Notes: generated from the sequence alone by a model not told the origin. Shown: positions 39,614 to 49,035, counted from the stretch's first letter. The stretch: DNA of 64,000 nucleotides from Psychrobacter immobilis (GCF_904846185.1 NZ_CAJGZQ010000010.1:1-64000), one strand, 5' to 3'. Translations and numbers: made by a program.

Positions 39614-40990
39614 ATGAAAAAATGGCCACTGATTATAATAATAGCAGCCATCATCGGGCTGGTGGTTGCCTTTATTATTGGGCAATTACTGCCAAATATG
39701 CGCACCAACAGTAGCGATATCGAGGTCAATATCACTGATCCTGCTCTCATCAAGCAGGGCGAATATATCGCGCGCACTGCTGACTGTGTCGCGTGTCATA
39801 CCACGCTCGATGGCGAGACTTATGCGGGCGGTCTGCCTATGCTAACGCCACTTGGGGCAATTTATTCGACCAATATCACACCCGATCAAGAAACTGGCAT
39901 CGGCAACTATAGTTTCGACGACTTTAAAAACGCCGTTAAGCATGGTGTACGCAGTGATAATAAAGCCTTATACCCTGCTATGCCGTACCCCTCTTACCAA
40001 CTCATGCCAGACGAAGACTTAGCCGCGATGTACGCTTTCTTTATGTCCGATGTCAAAGCCGTCAAACAAGCCAATCTAAAAAGCGAGCTACCTCCGATAG
40101 CAAACTGGCGCTGGCCTTTGGCATACTGGCAGGTCTTATTTGATCGCAAGCGTGACTTTGTCCCTGAGACAGACGACGCACTATTGACTCGTGGTCAATA
40201 CTTAATCGAAGGTCCTGGGCACTGCGGCTCTTGTCACACTGGGCGCGGTATTGGCTTTCAAGAAATCGCTCTAAGTAATGCAGATTCTAACAAGTATTTG
40301 AGCGGTGCCATCATCGATGGTTGGCGCGCCAAAAGTATCCGCGGTGAGCATCGCGGACTTGGCACTTGGACAGTTTCAGAATTAAATGACTTCTTCAAAA
40401 CTGGGCGTACTGATACCACGGCTGCCTTTGGTGCCATGGCCGAAGTGGTTGAGCATAGTACCCAGTATATGACCGACTACGACATCAACGCCATGTCATC
40501 CTATCTTAAAACATTGACGCCAGCACCAAACAAAGAAGCCACACTGCCAGCGAAAAAAGACCTCACCACACAAAAATTACTAGATGGCGACTATGATTCA
40601 CGCGGTTCGATTTTGTACGCCGAATATTGCCAAATTTGTCACCGTGTCGATGGTAAAGGAGTCGCGCGTATTTTCCCAGCACTTGATGGCAATAGTGCGG
40701 TTTATTCTAACAATGCCGATTCGGTACTACAGATTACCTTAAGCGGTGGTCGTATGCCTGAAACCCCACATGACCGTATGGCATTTACCATGCCTGAATT
40801 CAGCAATCTTAGCGATGCAGATGTGGCAGAAGTAGTCAATTATGTCCGTAATAGCTGGACCAACCAAGCGCCTGAAATCGATGTCGATGATGTGGTAAAA
40901 ATGCGGGCTTTCCTCGCCAAAAAACCAAAAACCAGTACGGATATTGCCCCAGACTTAAGTATTGATGCGCAAACAAAAGGAGCAGAATAA
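39614..40990 (+). CDS. Membrane-anchored triheme cytochrome c, probable TsdA partner
   Basis: This 458-residue protein has an N-terminal membrane anchor (residues about 4-24) and three class I cytochrome c domains. Their heme-binding motifs are CVACH (58-62), CGSCH (204-208) and CQICH (339-343). The sequence style (YIARTADCVACHT, GLPMLTPLGAIYSTNITPD) is that of the triheme subunit of periplasmic alcohol and gluconate dehydrogenases. No flavin or PQQ dehydrogenase is nearby; instead the next gene overlaps by one base and encodes TsdA. It probably takes electrons from TsdA to the quinone pool or to an oxidase. Start ATG at 39614 behind GGAGGGCGGGCTT. Confidence 0.88.
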   Translation: MKKWPLIIIIAAIIGLVVAFIIGQLLPNMRTNSSDIEVNITDPALIKQGEYIARTADCVACHTTLDGETYAGGLPMLTPLGAIYSTNITPDQETGIGNYSFDDFKNAVKHGVRSDNKALYPAMPYPSYQLMPDEDLAAMYAFFMSDVKAVKQANLKSELPPIANWRWPLAYWQVLFDRKRDFVPETDDALLTRGQYLIEGPGHCGSCHTGRGIGFQEIALSNADSNKYLSGAIIDGWRAKSIRGEHRGLGTWTVSELNDFFKTGRTDTTAAFGAMAEVVEHSTQYMTDYDINAMSSYLKTLTPAPNKEATLPAKKDLTTQKLLDGDYDSRGSILYAEYCQICHRVDGKGVARIFPALDGNSAVYSNNADSVLQITLSGGRMPETPHDRMAFTMPEFSNLSDADVAEVVNYVRNSWTNQAPEIDVDDVVKMRAFLAKKPKTSTDIAPDLSIDAQTKGAE

Positions 40991-41958
40991 TGAAAAAATC
41001 TCCACTCAACTTGCCTACTATTGCTAGCGTTGTCTCTCAAAAAATCAATATAAGCAACTTAACCACTGCTATCCTTACTGCTTCAGTGCTTAGTATCGCC
41101 GCTATCAGTAGTGGTTGCTCGCAGCCCGAGCCTATCGAGCAGAATGCGCCTGAGTACGGCTTAGTCACCACTGATGATGCCAACGAAGATATCGGCACTT
41201 ATGTGCTGCCGCAAGATACGGCTATCTTGGATGAACCAAATGCTGATGAGATATTTTATGGTAAACGCTTATTAAACGAAACCAAGCGCTTACTGCCAGA
41301 GCATGTGGGCGCGCAAATGAACTGTAACAGCTGCCATATTTCACAAGGTAAAATTCCACTGGGTGATCCGTACATCAATAGTTATAATTTCTATCCGCGC
41401 GTGATGCCACGATCTGGTAAGGAAGTCGATTTAACCAAACGTATTAATGGCTGCTTCCAGCGCTCAATGAATGGCAAACCGTTGAAGCCTGAATCCCCTG
41501 AAATGCTGGCAATGTTGGCTTATATGAAATGGCTGTCGCAAAACACCCCAAAAGAACAAAAAGTCGATATCCAAAATGCGGGTAAAGTGGATGAATCATT
41601 AACCCCAGACCCTGTCCGCGGCGAACAAATTTATAAAGCTCAATGTGCAACTTGTCATGGTGATAATGGCGAAGGCATCAAAGACAGTCGCGGCGATATC
41701 GTGTTCCCGCCACTATGGGGCGATGAATCCTTTAACATCGGTGCTGGTATGGCACGTACTTACAAGGCAGCAGCCTTTGTAAAATACAACATGCCGATGG
41801 GTATTCAGACCAAAGGTTTATGGGGTCACGGAAATGTGCTGAGCGATCAAGATGCCGTCGATGTGGCGCACTTCTTTACTCATCAGCCACGCCCTGACTT
41901 TGCTGGTAAGGTCAATGACTGGCCAAATGGTAAAAAACCTAAAGACGTGCGTTACTGA
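40990..41958 (+). CDS. tsdA: Thiosulfate dehydrogenase / tetrathionate reductase, diheme cytochrome
   Basis: TsdA couples two thiosulfates into tetrathionate, releasing two electrons, and can run the reverse reaction. The 322-residue protein has a lipobox (ISSGC, Cys 43), and heme motifs CNSCH (112-116) and CATCHG (219-223). Family hallmarks are KRINGCFQRSMNG (Cys 155, matching the unusual Cys axial ligand of heme 1), VFPPLWGDESFNIGAGMAR, AAAFVKYNMPMG, and an end with NDWPNGKKPKDVRY. The start overlaps the preceding stop (TAATG). A two-component system with a TtrS-like sensor is divergent. Being lipid-anchored, it should sit in the periplasm next to its partner cytochrome. Confidence 0.92.
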   Translation: MKKSPLNLPTIASVVSQKINISNLTTAILTASVLSIAAISSGCSQPEPIEQNAPEYGLVTTDDANEDIGTYVLPQDTAILDEPNADEIFYGKRLLNETKRLLPEHVGAQMNCNSCHISQGKIPLGDPYINSYNFYPRVMPRSGKEVDLTKRINGCFQRSMNGKPLKPESPEMLAMLAYMKWLSQNTPKEQKVDIQNAGKVDESLTPDPVRGEQIYKAQCATCHGDNGEGIKDSRGDIVFPPLWGDESFNIGAGMARTYKAAAFVKYNMPMGIQTKGLWGHGNVLSDQDAVDVAHFFTHQPRPDFAGKVNDWPNGKKPKDVRY

Positions 41959-42026
41959 TATATTAAGAAGATGGCATTTATGAAGACATCATTCTATGCT
42001 CGCTTGTGAGTGAGCATAGACACGAT

Positions 42027-42066
42027 AAACCTTTAAGAAAATACATTTTTCTTAAAGGTTTTTTTG
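42027..42066 (+). terminator. Terminator of the cytochrome-tsdA operon
   Basis: AAACCTTTAAGAAA and TTTCTTAAAGGTTT form a 14-bp stem, followed by six more T. It separates the operon from the molybdoenzyme gene. Confidence 0.9.
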
Positions 42067-42180
42067 TTATCTATAGTTAATGCTTCTACAAAATTCTCGC
42101 TCGTCACTATATAGTTGCTCTATATCAAAATAGTTGCTGTATATCAAAGCCCGCTACCGCCATTTACTATGAGGTCTGTC

Positions 42181-44553
42181 ATGCGCAAAATTCCTGTCTA
42201 CTCCCACCCTGCTGCCGGTTGGCCTGCGCTGATTTCCTCTACTCGTAAGCTGATGGATTATCAGACTTTTTTGCGGGGTAGCGTAAGTGTGCTAAAAAGC
42301 AACCAACCTAAAGGCGGATTCGACTGTCCGGGCTGCGCTTGGCCAGATCATAAGTCACATAAAGCCATTGATGTCTGTGAAAACGGCATCAAAGTCATCG
42401 CTAGTGAGACCATGACTAAAAAAGCCGATGGGCAGTTTTTTGCGCGACATAGCGTTACCGAGTTACAAGGCTGGTCGGGCTATGAGCTTGAGCATAGTGG
42501 TCGTTTATCAGAGCCTGTATATTATGATGCAACGCAAGACCGTTATATAGCGATTTCATGGGAAGCGGCTTATCAGTGTATCGCTGAACAGTTAGGACAG
42601 CTTGACTCACCAGATGAGGCGCTATTTTATACCTCAGGCCGGGTGACCAACGAGCCCGCCTTTATGTATCAGCTGTTTGTGCGCTGTTTTGGCACCAACA
42701 ATTTACCCGATTGCTCCAATATGTGTCACGAACCAACGTCGGTAATGCTCGGTAGACAGTTGGGTATTGGCAAAGCGACCGTGAAACTGGAAGACTTTGA
42801 GCAAGCCAAACTGATATTGATGTTTGGACAAAATCCTGCGACCAATCATCCACGCATGCTTGAAATGCTTGCTCATGCTCACGAGCAAGGCTGTCGAATC
42901 CTCTCAATCAACCCTATGCGCGAACAAGGCTTACGTAAATTTAGAAATCCGCAAAAGCCCATGCATATGGCGGCAGGTCAAAGTGATGAGATGGTCGATG
43001 AGGTCATTCAAATTCAGATCGGCGGCGATGCAGCACTCTTAACCGGTATCGCTAAGTGGCTGACTAAAAACAATAAAATCGATCAGAGCTTTATCGATGA
43101 ACATACCTCAGGATATGAGGCACTCGACGCATGGCTCCGCCAACAATCATGGCCGGATGTGGAACGTGGGTCTGGTATCAGTAAAGAGGAAATCATTAAT
43201 ATAGCAAAACTGGTAGCGGCGAGTCCTGCGACCATTTGCACCTGGGGTATGGGCATCACTCAGCACGTCCAAGGCGATGATAATGTAGCGATGATTACCA
43301 ACCTATTATTATTAATGGGGATGATTGGTATTGATGGCGCAGGCGCGTCTCCCGTTCGTGGTCATTCTAACGTACAGGGCGACCGTACCATGGGCATCCA
43401 TGAGCGCCCTGCACAAAAGCTACTAGATAGCCTTGAGCGTGTGTTTGAACGTCCGATGCCGCAAGAAAATGGCTTTGATGTGGTCTCTGGTGCGAAAGCA
43501 TTGATTACCGGTAAGCTAAAAGTATTTCTGAGTATGGGCGGTAATTATGCCATGGCAGCACCTGATACCAGTGCGATTCAGCAAGCTTTAACCACCACTC
43601 AGCTCAATATTTTTGTCGGTACTAAACTTAATGAAACTATGCTGTATCCGGGCGCGAACAACCTTATTCTGCCTTGCTTAGGTCGTACCGAACGTATTAT
43701 TACTGCCAAAGGTGAGCAATTTGCCACTATCGAAGATTCCATGTGTCAGATTGTACCCACTCTAGGCAACCTGAAACCCGTCAGCGATACGTTGAAATCT
43801 GAAGCACAAATTGTGGCAGATATCGCCACTCATGTGCTTGGTGCTGATTCGTCCATTCCTTGGCAAGCAATGAGTGAAGACTTTGACATCGTTCGTGACT
43901 ATATCGCCCAAGCGATTGACGGTTTTGAAGACTTTAATCAGCGTATTCGCGAAACCGAGCGTGGCTTTCATTTATACCATTCTGCGCGTCATCGTGTATG
44001 GAATACTGATAGTGGCAAAGCGCAATTTGAAGTACCACAATACCCTATCACCTACGTCGCAGCACAAATGGCAGAGACCTCCTTAGCCTTTCACCATGAC
44101 AAAAAATCCAATGATAAGACTAATAATGCGCCAAACAATGAACAAAAAATTTGGCAATTGACCAGTGTCCGTAGCCATGACCAATTTAATACCATGATTT
44201 TCGGATTTGAAGATCGCTATCGCCAAACCAATCGCCGTGATGTGTTATTTATGCACCCAGATGAAATGACTCGTTTGGGTTGGCAAGCAGGTGACCCAGT
44301 AATGGTATCCCGCCATGCCAGCTCAAATGATTCAAATAACACAGACGTTACCGTTCAGCCACGCACGCTAGGGCCGTTAGTATTGACTGAGATGGATATC
44401 GCCGCTAACGCTGTCGCAACTTACTATCCTGAATGTAATGATTTATTTGATTTAGACACGCATGCACCAGACTCTCACATACCAGCGTATAAATCGACGA
44501 CCGTTGTTTTGCAACGCGTTGAGGCAAATGCTGGTACGACCGATCATGCATAG
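42181..44553 (+). CDS. FdhF/YdeP-family molybdopterin oxidoreductase
   Basis: This 790-residue cytoplasmic molybdoenzyme is of the YdeP type (formate dehydrogenase H-like). The ATG at 42181 is the best start; upstream codons add a non-homologous tail. GGFDCPGCAWPDH near residue 40 and DVCENG supply cysteines for a [4Fe-4S] cluster. Middle hallmarks are YTSGRVTNEPAFMYQLFVR, DCSNMCHEPTS (the Mo-proximal Cys in place of selenocysteine) and GQNPATNHPRMLEMLA, then VRGHSNVQGDRTMGI. The C-terminal MopB-like domain begins LTSVRSHDQFNTMI. FdhD, needed to sulfurate formate dehydrogenase-type cofactors, is next. Formate oxidation is plausible; the true substrate is unproven. Confidence 0.88.
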   Translation: MRKIPVYSHPAAGWPALISSTRKLMDYQTFLRGSVSVLKSNQPKGGFDCPGCAWPDHKSHKAIDVCENGIKVIASETMTKKADGQFFARHSVTELQGWSGYELEHSGRLSEPVYYDATQDRYIAISWEAAYQCIAEQLGQLDSPDEALFYTSGRVTNEPAFMYQLFVRCFGTNNLPDCSNMCHEPTSVMLGRQLGIGKATVKLEDFEQAKLILMFGQNPATNHPRMLEMLAHAHEQGCRILSINPMREQGLRKFRNPQKPMHMAAGQSDEMVDEVIQIQIGGDAALLTGIAKWLTKNNKIDQSFIDEHTSGYEALDAWLRQQSWPDVERGSGISKEEIINIAKLVAASPATICTWGMGITQHVQGDDNVAMITNLLLLMGMIGIDGAGASPVRGHSNVQGDRTMGIHERPAQKLLDSLERVFERPMPQENGFDVVSGAKALITGKLKVFLSMGGNYAMAAPDTSAIQQALTTTQLNIFVGTKLNETMLYPGANNLILPCLGRTERIITAKGEQFATIEDSMCQIVPTLGNLKPVSDTLKSEAQIVADIATHVLGADSSIPWQAMSEDFDIVRDYIAQAIDGFEDFNQRIRETERGFHLYHSARHRVWNTDSGKAQFEVPQYPITYVAAQMAETSLAFHHDKKSNDKTNNAPNNEQKIWQLTSVRSHDQFNTMIFGFEDRYRQTNRRDVLFMHPDEMTRLGWQAGDPVMVSRHASSNDSNNTDVTVQPRTLGPLVLTEMDIAANAVATYYPECNDLFDLDTHAPDSHIPAYKSTTVVLQRVEANAGTTDHA

Positions 44554-44638
44554 TCAGCAACGGGCGAATCATTGAATGATGCATATATTTAAAAGAGATG
44601 ATAACTTTGGCAATGACCATACGATATAACGAGGTATT

Positions 44639-45736
44639 ATGATTGCCCAAAGTGATACTGAAACTGACGCAAAATATAGCGATAATTTTTCGGTAAAAAC
44701 CCTAACAAATAAGACGTCAGAAACTATAGAGTCATCTGCAACGCCGCTTGCACGTGATCATTGGGCGCAAAAGCATCATTATCCGACAGATAAGTATAAC
44801 TCTAACAACATTATTGAGACCCGTGTTGCTAAGACTAATATTGCACAGACCCCTATGCAGCAAATCAGTATCGATTGCAAATCAACTAGCTTAGCAGTGG
44901 AAGCTGCGGTTGCTATCGTTATCAATGGTATTCACTATGCGGTACTGATGGCAAGCCCTCACCAGCTAGAGTATTTAGCCGTCGGCTTTTTGTTTAGCGA
45001 AGGCTTAATTCAGCATAGTCATGAGCTGCTTGATTGGGAAGTTACCCAACTGAATGATATCGAAAATTATCAACAATTCACGCAAGATTCATTTATAAAG
45101 GAACGATTTATAAGAGATGCTACGGATGAAAGTTTTGAATCTGCAGCATTTGAACAAAGCTTATCGTCACTGCAAGATTATGACATTTATGTGGTGGAGC
45201 TAGTACTAAACCAGCGTTGTCATCAGCGTATCCAAGCGCAAAGACGCCAGCTAGCAGGGCGTACAGGTTGTGGTATGTGCGGCATCACAGGGCTAACACA
45301 AGCACTGCCTGACTTGAGCATCTATCGTCAAAACAGACAAAAGGCAGATACACCAAGTCTTGATTGTCTATTAGCAATACGCCAGCAAGTCGATGCCATG
45401 CAGCATACGCACCAACTGACCGGTGCCGTACACGCCGCTGCGACGATGTATAATCAGCGGCTATACCTATTCGAAGATGTAGGGCGCCATAATGCGCTTG
45501 ATAAGCTGATCGGTTGGCAACTGCGCAATAAAGCAAAGATTAGCTGCGTCCTTATGACCTCACGCCTATCGATTGAGCTGGTACAAAAATCCATTCGTGG
45601 ATGCATCCCTTGGCTAGTCGGTATGTCTGCACCTACCAGTACCGCAGTGCGTGTCGCTGAGCGTTATGGCTTAGGATTAGCAGGTTTTTTGCGTGATAAC
45701 AGAGTCACTTACTATTCGAATTATTCAGACCTATAA
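44639..45736 (+). CDS. fdhD: FdhD, formate dehydrogenase cofactor sulfurtransferase
   Basis: FdhD transfers sulfur from IscS-type desulfurases to the molybdenum cofactor of formate dehydrogenases. It has 365 residues. The Cys-containing loop GRTGCGMCGITGL near residue 210 is the diagnostic motif. YLAVGFLFSEGLI near 113-125, TGAVHAAA, EDVGRHNALDKLIG near 280-293, and TSRLSIELVQKSIRGCIP complete the family pattern. An N-terminal extension of about 80 residues, low in hydrophobic content, precedes the conserved domain and is longer than in most FdhD. It follows the molybdoenzyme gene by 85 bases. Confidence 0.92.
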   Translation: MIAQSDTETDAKYSDNFSVKTLTNKTSETIESSATPLARDHWAQKHHYPTDKYNSNNIIETRVAKTNIAQTPMQQISIDCKSTSLAVEAAVAIVINGIHYAVLMASPHQLEYLAVGFLFSEGLIQHSHELLDWEVTQLNDIENYQQFTQDSFIKERFIRDATDESFESAAFEQSLSSLQDYDIYVVELVLNQRCHQRIQAQRRQLAGRTGCGMCGITGLTQALPDLSIYRQNRQKADTPSLDCLLAIRQQVDAMQHTHQLTGAVHAAATMYNQRLYLFEDVGRHNALDKLIGWQLRNKAKISCVLMTSRLSIELVQKSIRGCIPWLVGMSAPTSTAVRVAERYGLGLAGFLRDNRVTYYSNYSDL

Positions 45737-46134
45737 AGTTTTATGCTCGACTTTCTCATTAAGCGCACTTATTCACAAACTCTCATTTGCAGCGCTTTAA
45801 TGACAGACATATAACCCTGATTTTTAGATAATAAATTGCCTCCTTTTTATCTCAAATAAGGTTTTTTTAAAACACTATCTATTCCCTATCTCGTTTTATC
45901 AAACACACAACGAAATAATGAAGATATTATTTCGTACATTATATTCGATAGTTATGATGTTTTTTGACGAACCATTCCTAATTTTAAGCTTGATAATAGC
46001 TTAATTTGACCTCTTAATACTTTGAATAGCCATTAATTTATGGTCAAATAAGGAGAATTGAGTAGATAATTCGCATTTAGCTAAAAAATAACTTGTAATT
46101 TAAATTATATTTGCTAATATAGGCGTCCTTGATT
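45737..46134. other. Intergenic region between fdhD and tRNA-Cys
   Basis: No coding frame in about 400 AT-rich bases. One perfect dyad (ACGAAATAAT / ATTATTTCGT, 45910-45935) lies mid-way without a T-tract. The tRNA promoter should lie just ahead of 46135; CTAATATAGG near 46114 may be the -10 region. Confidence 0.5.
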
Positions 46135-46208
46135 GGCTGGGTGGCAGAGTGGTCATGCAGCGGACTGCAACTCCGTTAACGCCGGTTCGATTCCGACCTC
46201 AGCCTCCA
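46135..46208 (+). tRNA. tRNA-Cys (anticodon GCA)
   Basis: A complete cloverleaf of 74 bases with encoded CCA. The acceptor stem GGCTGGG pairs with CTCAGCC, the anticodon loop reads CTGCAAC with anticodon GCA, and the T-arm is GCCGGTTCGATTCCGAC. Confidence 0.96.
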
Positions 46209-46331
46209 ATTATTTAGGTTAAAATTTTATTCATATTATATTAATTTTAGCTTGCTTTATTAATATAAATGCTTATAATAGCGACCACTATCTAACAAGT
46301 AGAAAGCTTACTTTTAGATAATACAAGTTTT

Positions 46332-46418
46332 GCCCGGGTGGTGAAATTGGTAGACACAAGGGATTTAAAATCCCTCGCTAGTAATAGCGTGCCGGTTCAA
46401 GTCCGGCTCCGGGTACCA
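46332..46418 (+). tRNA. tRNA-Leu (anticodon TAA)
   Basis: An 87-base class II tRNA with a long variable arm and encoded CCA. The acceptor stem GCCCGGG pairs with CTCCGGG, the anticodon stem-loop GGGATTTAAAATCCC gives TAA, and the T-arm is GCCGGTTCAAGTCCGGC. It is followed by an integrase gene, so its 3' end is the probable attachment site. Confidence 0.97.
46392..46418 (+). other. Presumed left attachment site at the 3' end of tRNA-Leu
   Basis: P4-like integrases recombine at the 3' end of tRNA genes, and one starts 165 bases away reading away from this tRNA. The exact core cannot be defined, because no second copy of this tRNA end was noticed within the window; the partner site should lie past 64000. 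Confidence 0.45.
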
Positions 46419-46451
46419 TTACATAGTCCTATACTATCTTATAGAACAGCT

Positions 46452-46478
46452 AAAGCCCCTGATATCAGGGGCTTTGTT
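46452..46478 (+). terminator. Terminator after tRNA-Leu
   Basis: AAAGCCCCTGAT is followed directly by its reverse complement ATCAGGGGCTTT, a perfect 24-bp palindrome; then GTTGT. Likely ends the tRNA transcript. Confidence 0.75.
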
Positions 46479-46582
46479 GTATCTGGCGTTCTATACTGTC
46501 CTATGAATCTATCCTAATCCATGCACTTTGAGTATACTGTCAAGTATACCGAGTTTTGAGTCTACTCATAGAGATCTAGGAT

Positions 46583-47944
46583 ATGGAAAGAAAAGCGATC
46601 AGTTCAGACAGAAGCATCAGCAGCCATAAGCCTGAAGATAAGAAGTACTTCGTTGCTGTCAAAAATCATCCCAAACTATTCTTAATGGTACGTCCTACTG
46701 AGACTAAGTCATGGATGTACCGCTACTACCCTCCTTCAAATCCTAAGCAAAGTATTATATCCATTGGTATATATCCAAGTATCTCGTATGCACGTGCGTG
46801 TGAGGTTTGGCGTGAATATGAAGACCTGCTAAGCAAAGGTATTGACCCAAAATTTCATCGTGAAGAGATAAAGAAAATTATTATTAGTAAAACTAAAAAC
46901 TCTTTTAATCATTTTGCTTGGGAGTACTTCGCTACTCTTGAACAAACTCAAAAAGGTAATACATTAATTCGTAAGAAAGGCCGCTTAGAACTTATATGCA
47001 AATATATTGGTGACGAGCCAATCAGCGATATCACATCTCCTAGAATGCTTGAAGTGCTGTTAGACATTCAAGCCAACTCATTAAACAAGGATGGTAAGTC
47101 CACCGACAAGGCTGAACGCTGTGCTGGCATTGCCAGTGATGTGTTTGTCTATGCTGGGGCACGAGGCTTCTGTACGAGCGATCCTGCGGCGCTCATTAAG
47201 AGCCAGTTGGCTAAGTCAAGTTACGGTCATCGTCCTGCGGTTACTAAACCGAAGGACTTGGCTAAATTACTTAAAGCTATCGAGACAATAGAAGGTGACC
47301 CAAACACCATAAATTCCCTTAGGCTATTAGCGCTTCTGTTTGTTCGTAATGGTGATTTAAGACGTATGCGCTGGGCTGATCTAGACCTAGAAGCTGGCAG
47401 GTGGCGATTAAAGCCATTGAAGGGGCAAGGCAAGGTGAACATGGTCAAAGACATGGTCGTTCCCCTACCTCATCAAGCTGTGAACATATTACGTGAGCAA
47501 CATAAAATTAACGGTCATACTGACTACGTATTTTTTAGCCAGACGGCAAAAAAGCATCAGATCATATCTGATGCGACGGCGAATAAGCGTTTGAAGGATT
47601 TAGGCTATAAAGGCATACATTGTGCTCATGGCTTTAGAGCGACAGCGAAGACTATCTTACAAGAGCAGTTAAAGTATCCACTTGTGCTTGTAGAGATGGC
47701 ATTGGGTCATACGACGAAAGATCCTAATGGAACCGCCTATGGTCGATTTGAATACATTGATGATCGTAGTAATATGATGCAGAAGTGGGCGGACTATTTA
47801 GATGCTTTGCGTGAAGGTAGAGATACGGCAGAATTTAGAGCAGATGCCCAAAACAAATCTGATTCTACTACCCATCTGCAAGCGTTGATTGACCAGTTGG
47901 GAGAGGACAAAGTAATGGAGCTTCTTAAGAAGGAAGCGACATAG
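46583..47944 (+). CDS. Tyrosine-recombinase integrase (P4-like)
   Basis: This 453-residue integrase is of the DUF4102/P4-like type. An N-terminal arm-type DNA-binding domain (LMVRPTETKSWMYRYYP, ISIGIYPSISYARA) precedes a SAM-like core-binding domain near 110-190. The catalytic domain begins about 215: the first Arg is in ALLFVRNGDLRRMRW, the HxxR in CAHGFRATAKTIL, the H/GH stretch in EMALGHTT, and the Tyr in the AYGRFEYIDDR end. It is intact. Location next to tRNA-Leu marks it as the integrase of the island that fills the rest of the window. Confidence 0.93.
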   Translation: MERKAISSDRSISSHKPEDKKYFVAVKNHPKLFLMVRPTETKSWMYRYYPPSNPKQSIISIGIYPSISYARACEVWREYEDLLSKGIDPKFHREEIKKIIISKTKNSFNHFAWEYFATLEQTQKGNTLIRKKGRLELICKYIGDEPISDITSPRMLEVLLDIQANSLNKDGKSTDKAERCAGIASDVFVYAGARGFCTSDPAALIKSQLAKSSYGHRPAVTKPKDLAKLLKAIETIEGDPNTINSLRLLALLFVRNGDLRRMRWADLDLEAGRWRLKPLKGQGKVNMVKDMVVPLPHQAVNILREQHKINGHTDYVFFSQTAKKHQIISDATANKRLKDLGYKGIHCAHGFRATAKTILQEQLKYPLVLVEMALGHTTKDPNGTAYGRFEYIDDRSNMMQKWADYLDALREGRDTAEFRADAQNKSDSTTHLQALIDQLGEDKVMELLKKEAT

Positions 47945-47965
47945 CATTCTAGCTAATAAGCATTA

Positions 47966-48862
47966 CTATATTCTAAGATCATAGACAGCAATATTTGTAC
48001 TCATTAAGCTATGGTTATTAGAGTTACCATAATTATCGTAGAAAACGTTATCTTCTCTAACCCCAATGCTAGCTATATAAGCTTTTAATGATTCACGATT
48101 CCTTATATGCGTCTTTTCAGCATCTTTATAATCTTCTTCCTTAGTCGCTACTGTCTCCGATAGTAGCTGAGTCACATAGCCTGGTAACAGTTCTGAAGAT
48201 ACTACACAATTGGAAACTTCTTCAGAGCTATCTACTAAAGCTGAAAGCCTTTCTATAATTAGCCCTATGATGTCGCTATTATTCTGATCAAGATCTTCCT
48301 GTGTAAAGCAAAATAGATTATGAAAGGACATACTTTTAGAAAGTAGTTGAGTTCTTGACAGCTTGAATCCTGGCTTCTGGTTAGCGATTTTTTTTACAGT
48401 TTTAGCATGAGCTATGTAGATTCCAGGAACTTTGTGAACTCCACCTCTAAAAGACTTATGTTGTTTAAAGCCTGAATCACTATAAAACATGTACAAAGGC
48501 ACTTTTCTTTTTGTTTTCGCATATCCTAGTAAAGTATCAATTTGATTCTTTGTTTTTTTGGGATAATTTATAGCTGCTATATAATTCTGATACTCTTTGC
48601 TGATTTTTTTAGCTTGGAATAACAAAGGTAAGCTCTGAGTTTTACCTACTAGCCAAATCTCCATTCTAAAGTCAGCGCCTGATGTCTTACTCTCCTGATG
48701 TTTAGTATAGTGGCTGAAATCTAAGTGCTGGAAGCACTTATTAATATCTGCCCACTTCCAAAATAAATAGTCGGTAATAGATTCTTCGCCTACGTGTCTA
48801 ACATTTTCAGTAAACTCTACTACTTGCCTTTCGACCTCTTTATGTTTTTCACACATGTTCAT
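47966..48862 (-). CDS. Hypothetical protein with GAD...QAKK nuclease-like motif (DUF6615-like)
   Basis: A 298-residue protein with no signal peptide or membrane segment. Its first third resembles DUF6615 as recalled: EESITDYLFWKWADI near 27-41, then SGADFRMEIWL (62-70) and LPLLFQAKKISK (79-88). The spacing of an Asp in GAD and QxK about 18 residues on is like the D...(E/Q)xK core of PD-(D/E)XK nucleases, which is an inference. It lies convergent to the integrase, 22 bases away, and beside restriction genes, so a defence role is plausible but unproven. Codon use is AT-rich compared with the core genes. Two Met starts are six bases apart. Confidence 0.6.
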   Translation of the reverse strand: MNMCEKHKEVERQVVEFTENVRHVGEESITDYLFWKWADINKCFQHLDFSHYTKHQESKTSGADFRMEIWLVGKTQSLPLLFQAKKISKEYQNYIAAINYPKKTKNQIDTLLGYAKTKRKVPLYMFYSDSGFKQHKSFRGGVHKVPGIYIAHAKTVKKIANQKPGFKLSRTQLLSKSMSFHNLFCFTQEDLDQNNSDIIGLIIERLSALVDSSEEVSNCVVSSELLPGYVTQLLSETVATKEEDYKDAEKTHIRNRESLKAYIASIGVREDNVFYDNYGNSNNHSLMSTNIAVYDLRI

Positions 48863-49035
48863 GTTAGGCTTTCCTAGCTATCAAATTAGTAAGTTGCATT
48901 TAAAAAACCAATCATCTTAAAGATATATACTATCTTTAAAAAACCGCTTTTTCATCGAACATAATTCAAAACAACTATTCGATATAAGAGGCTGTTTAAG
49001 TTATAGTTTATTTTTAGCGTAATTATTGTGGAGAG

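Noticed and set aside
39614..40990. Alcohol or gluconate dehydrogenase cytochrome subunit
   Set aside because: The sequence style matches, but no flavin or PQQ dehydrogenase subunit is adjacent and the gene is coupled to tsdA; kept as a TsdA partner.
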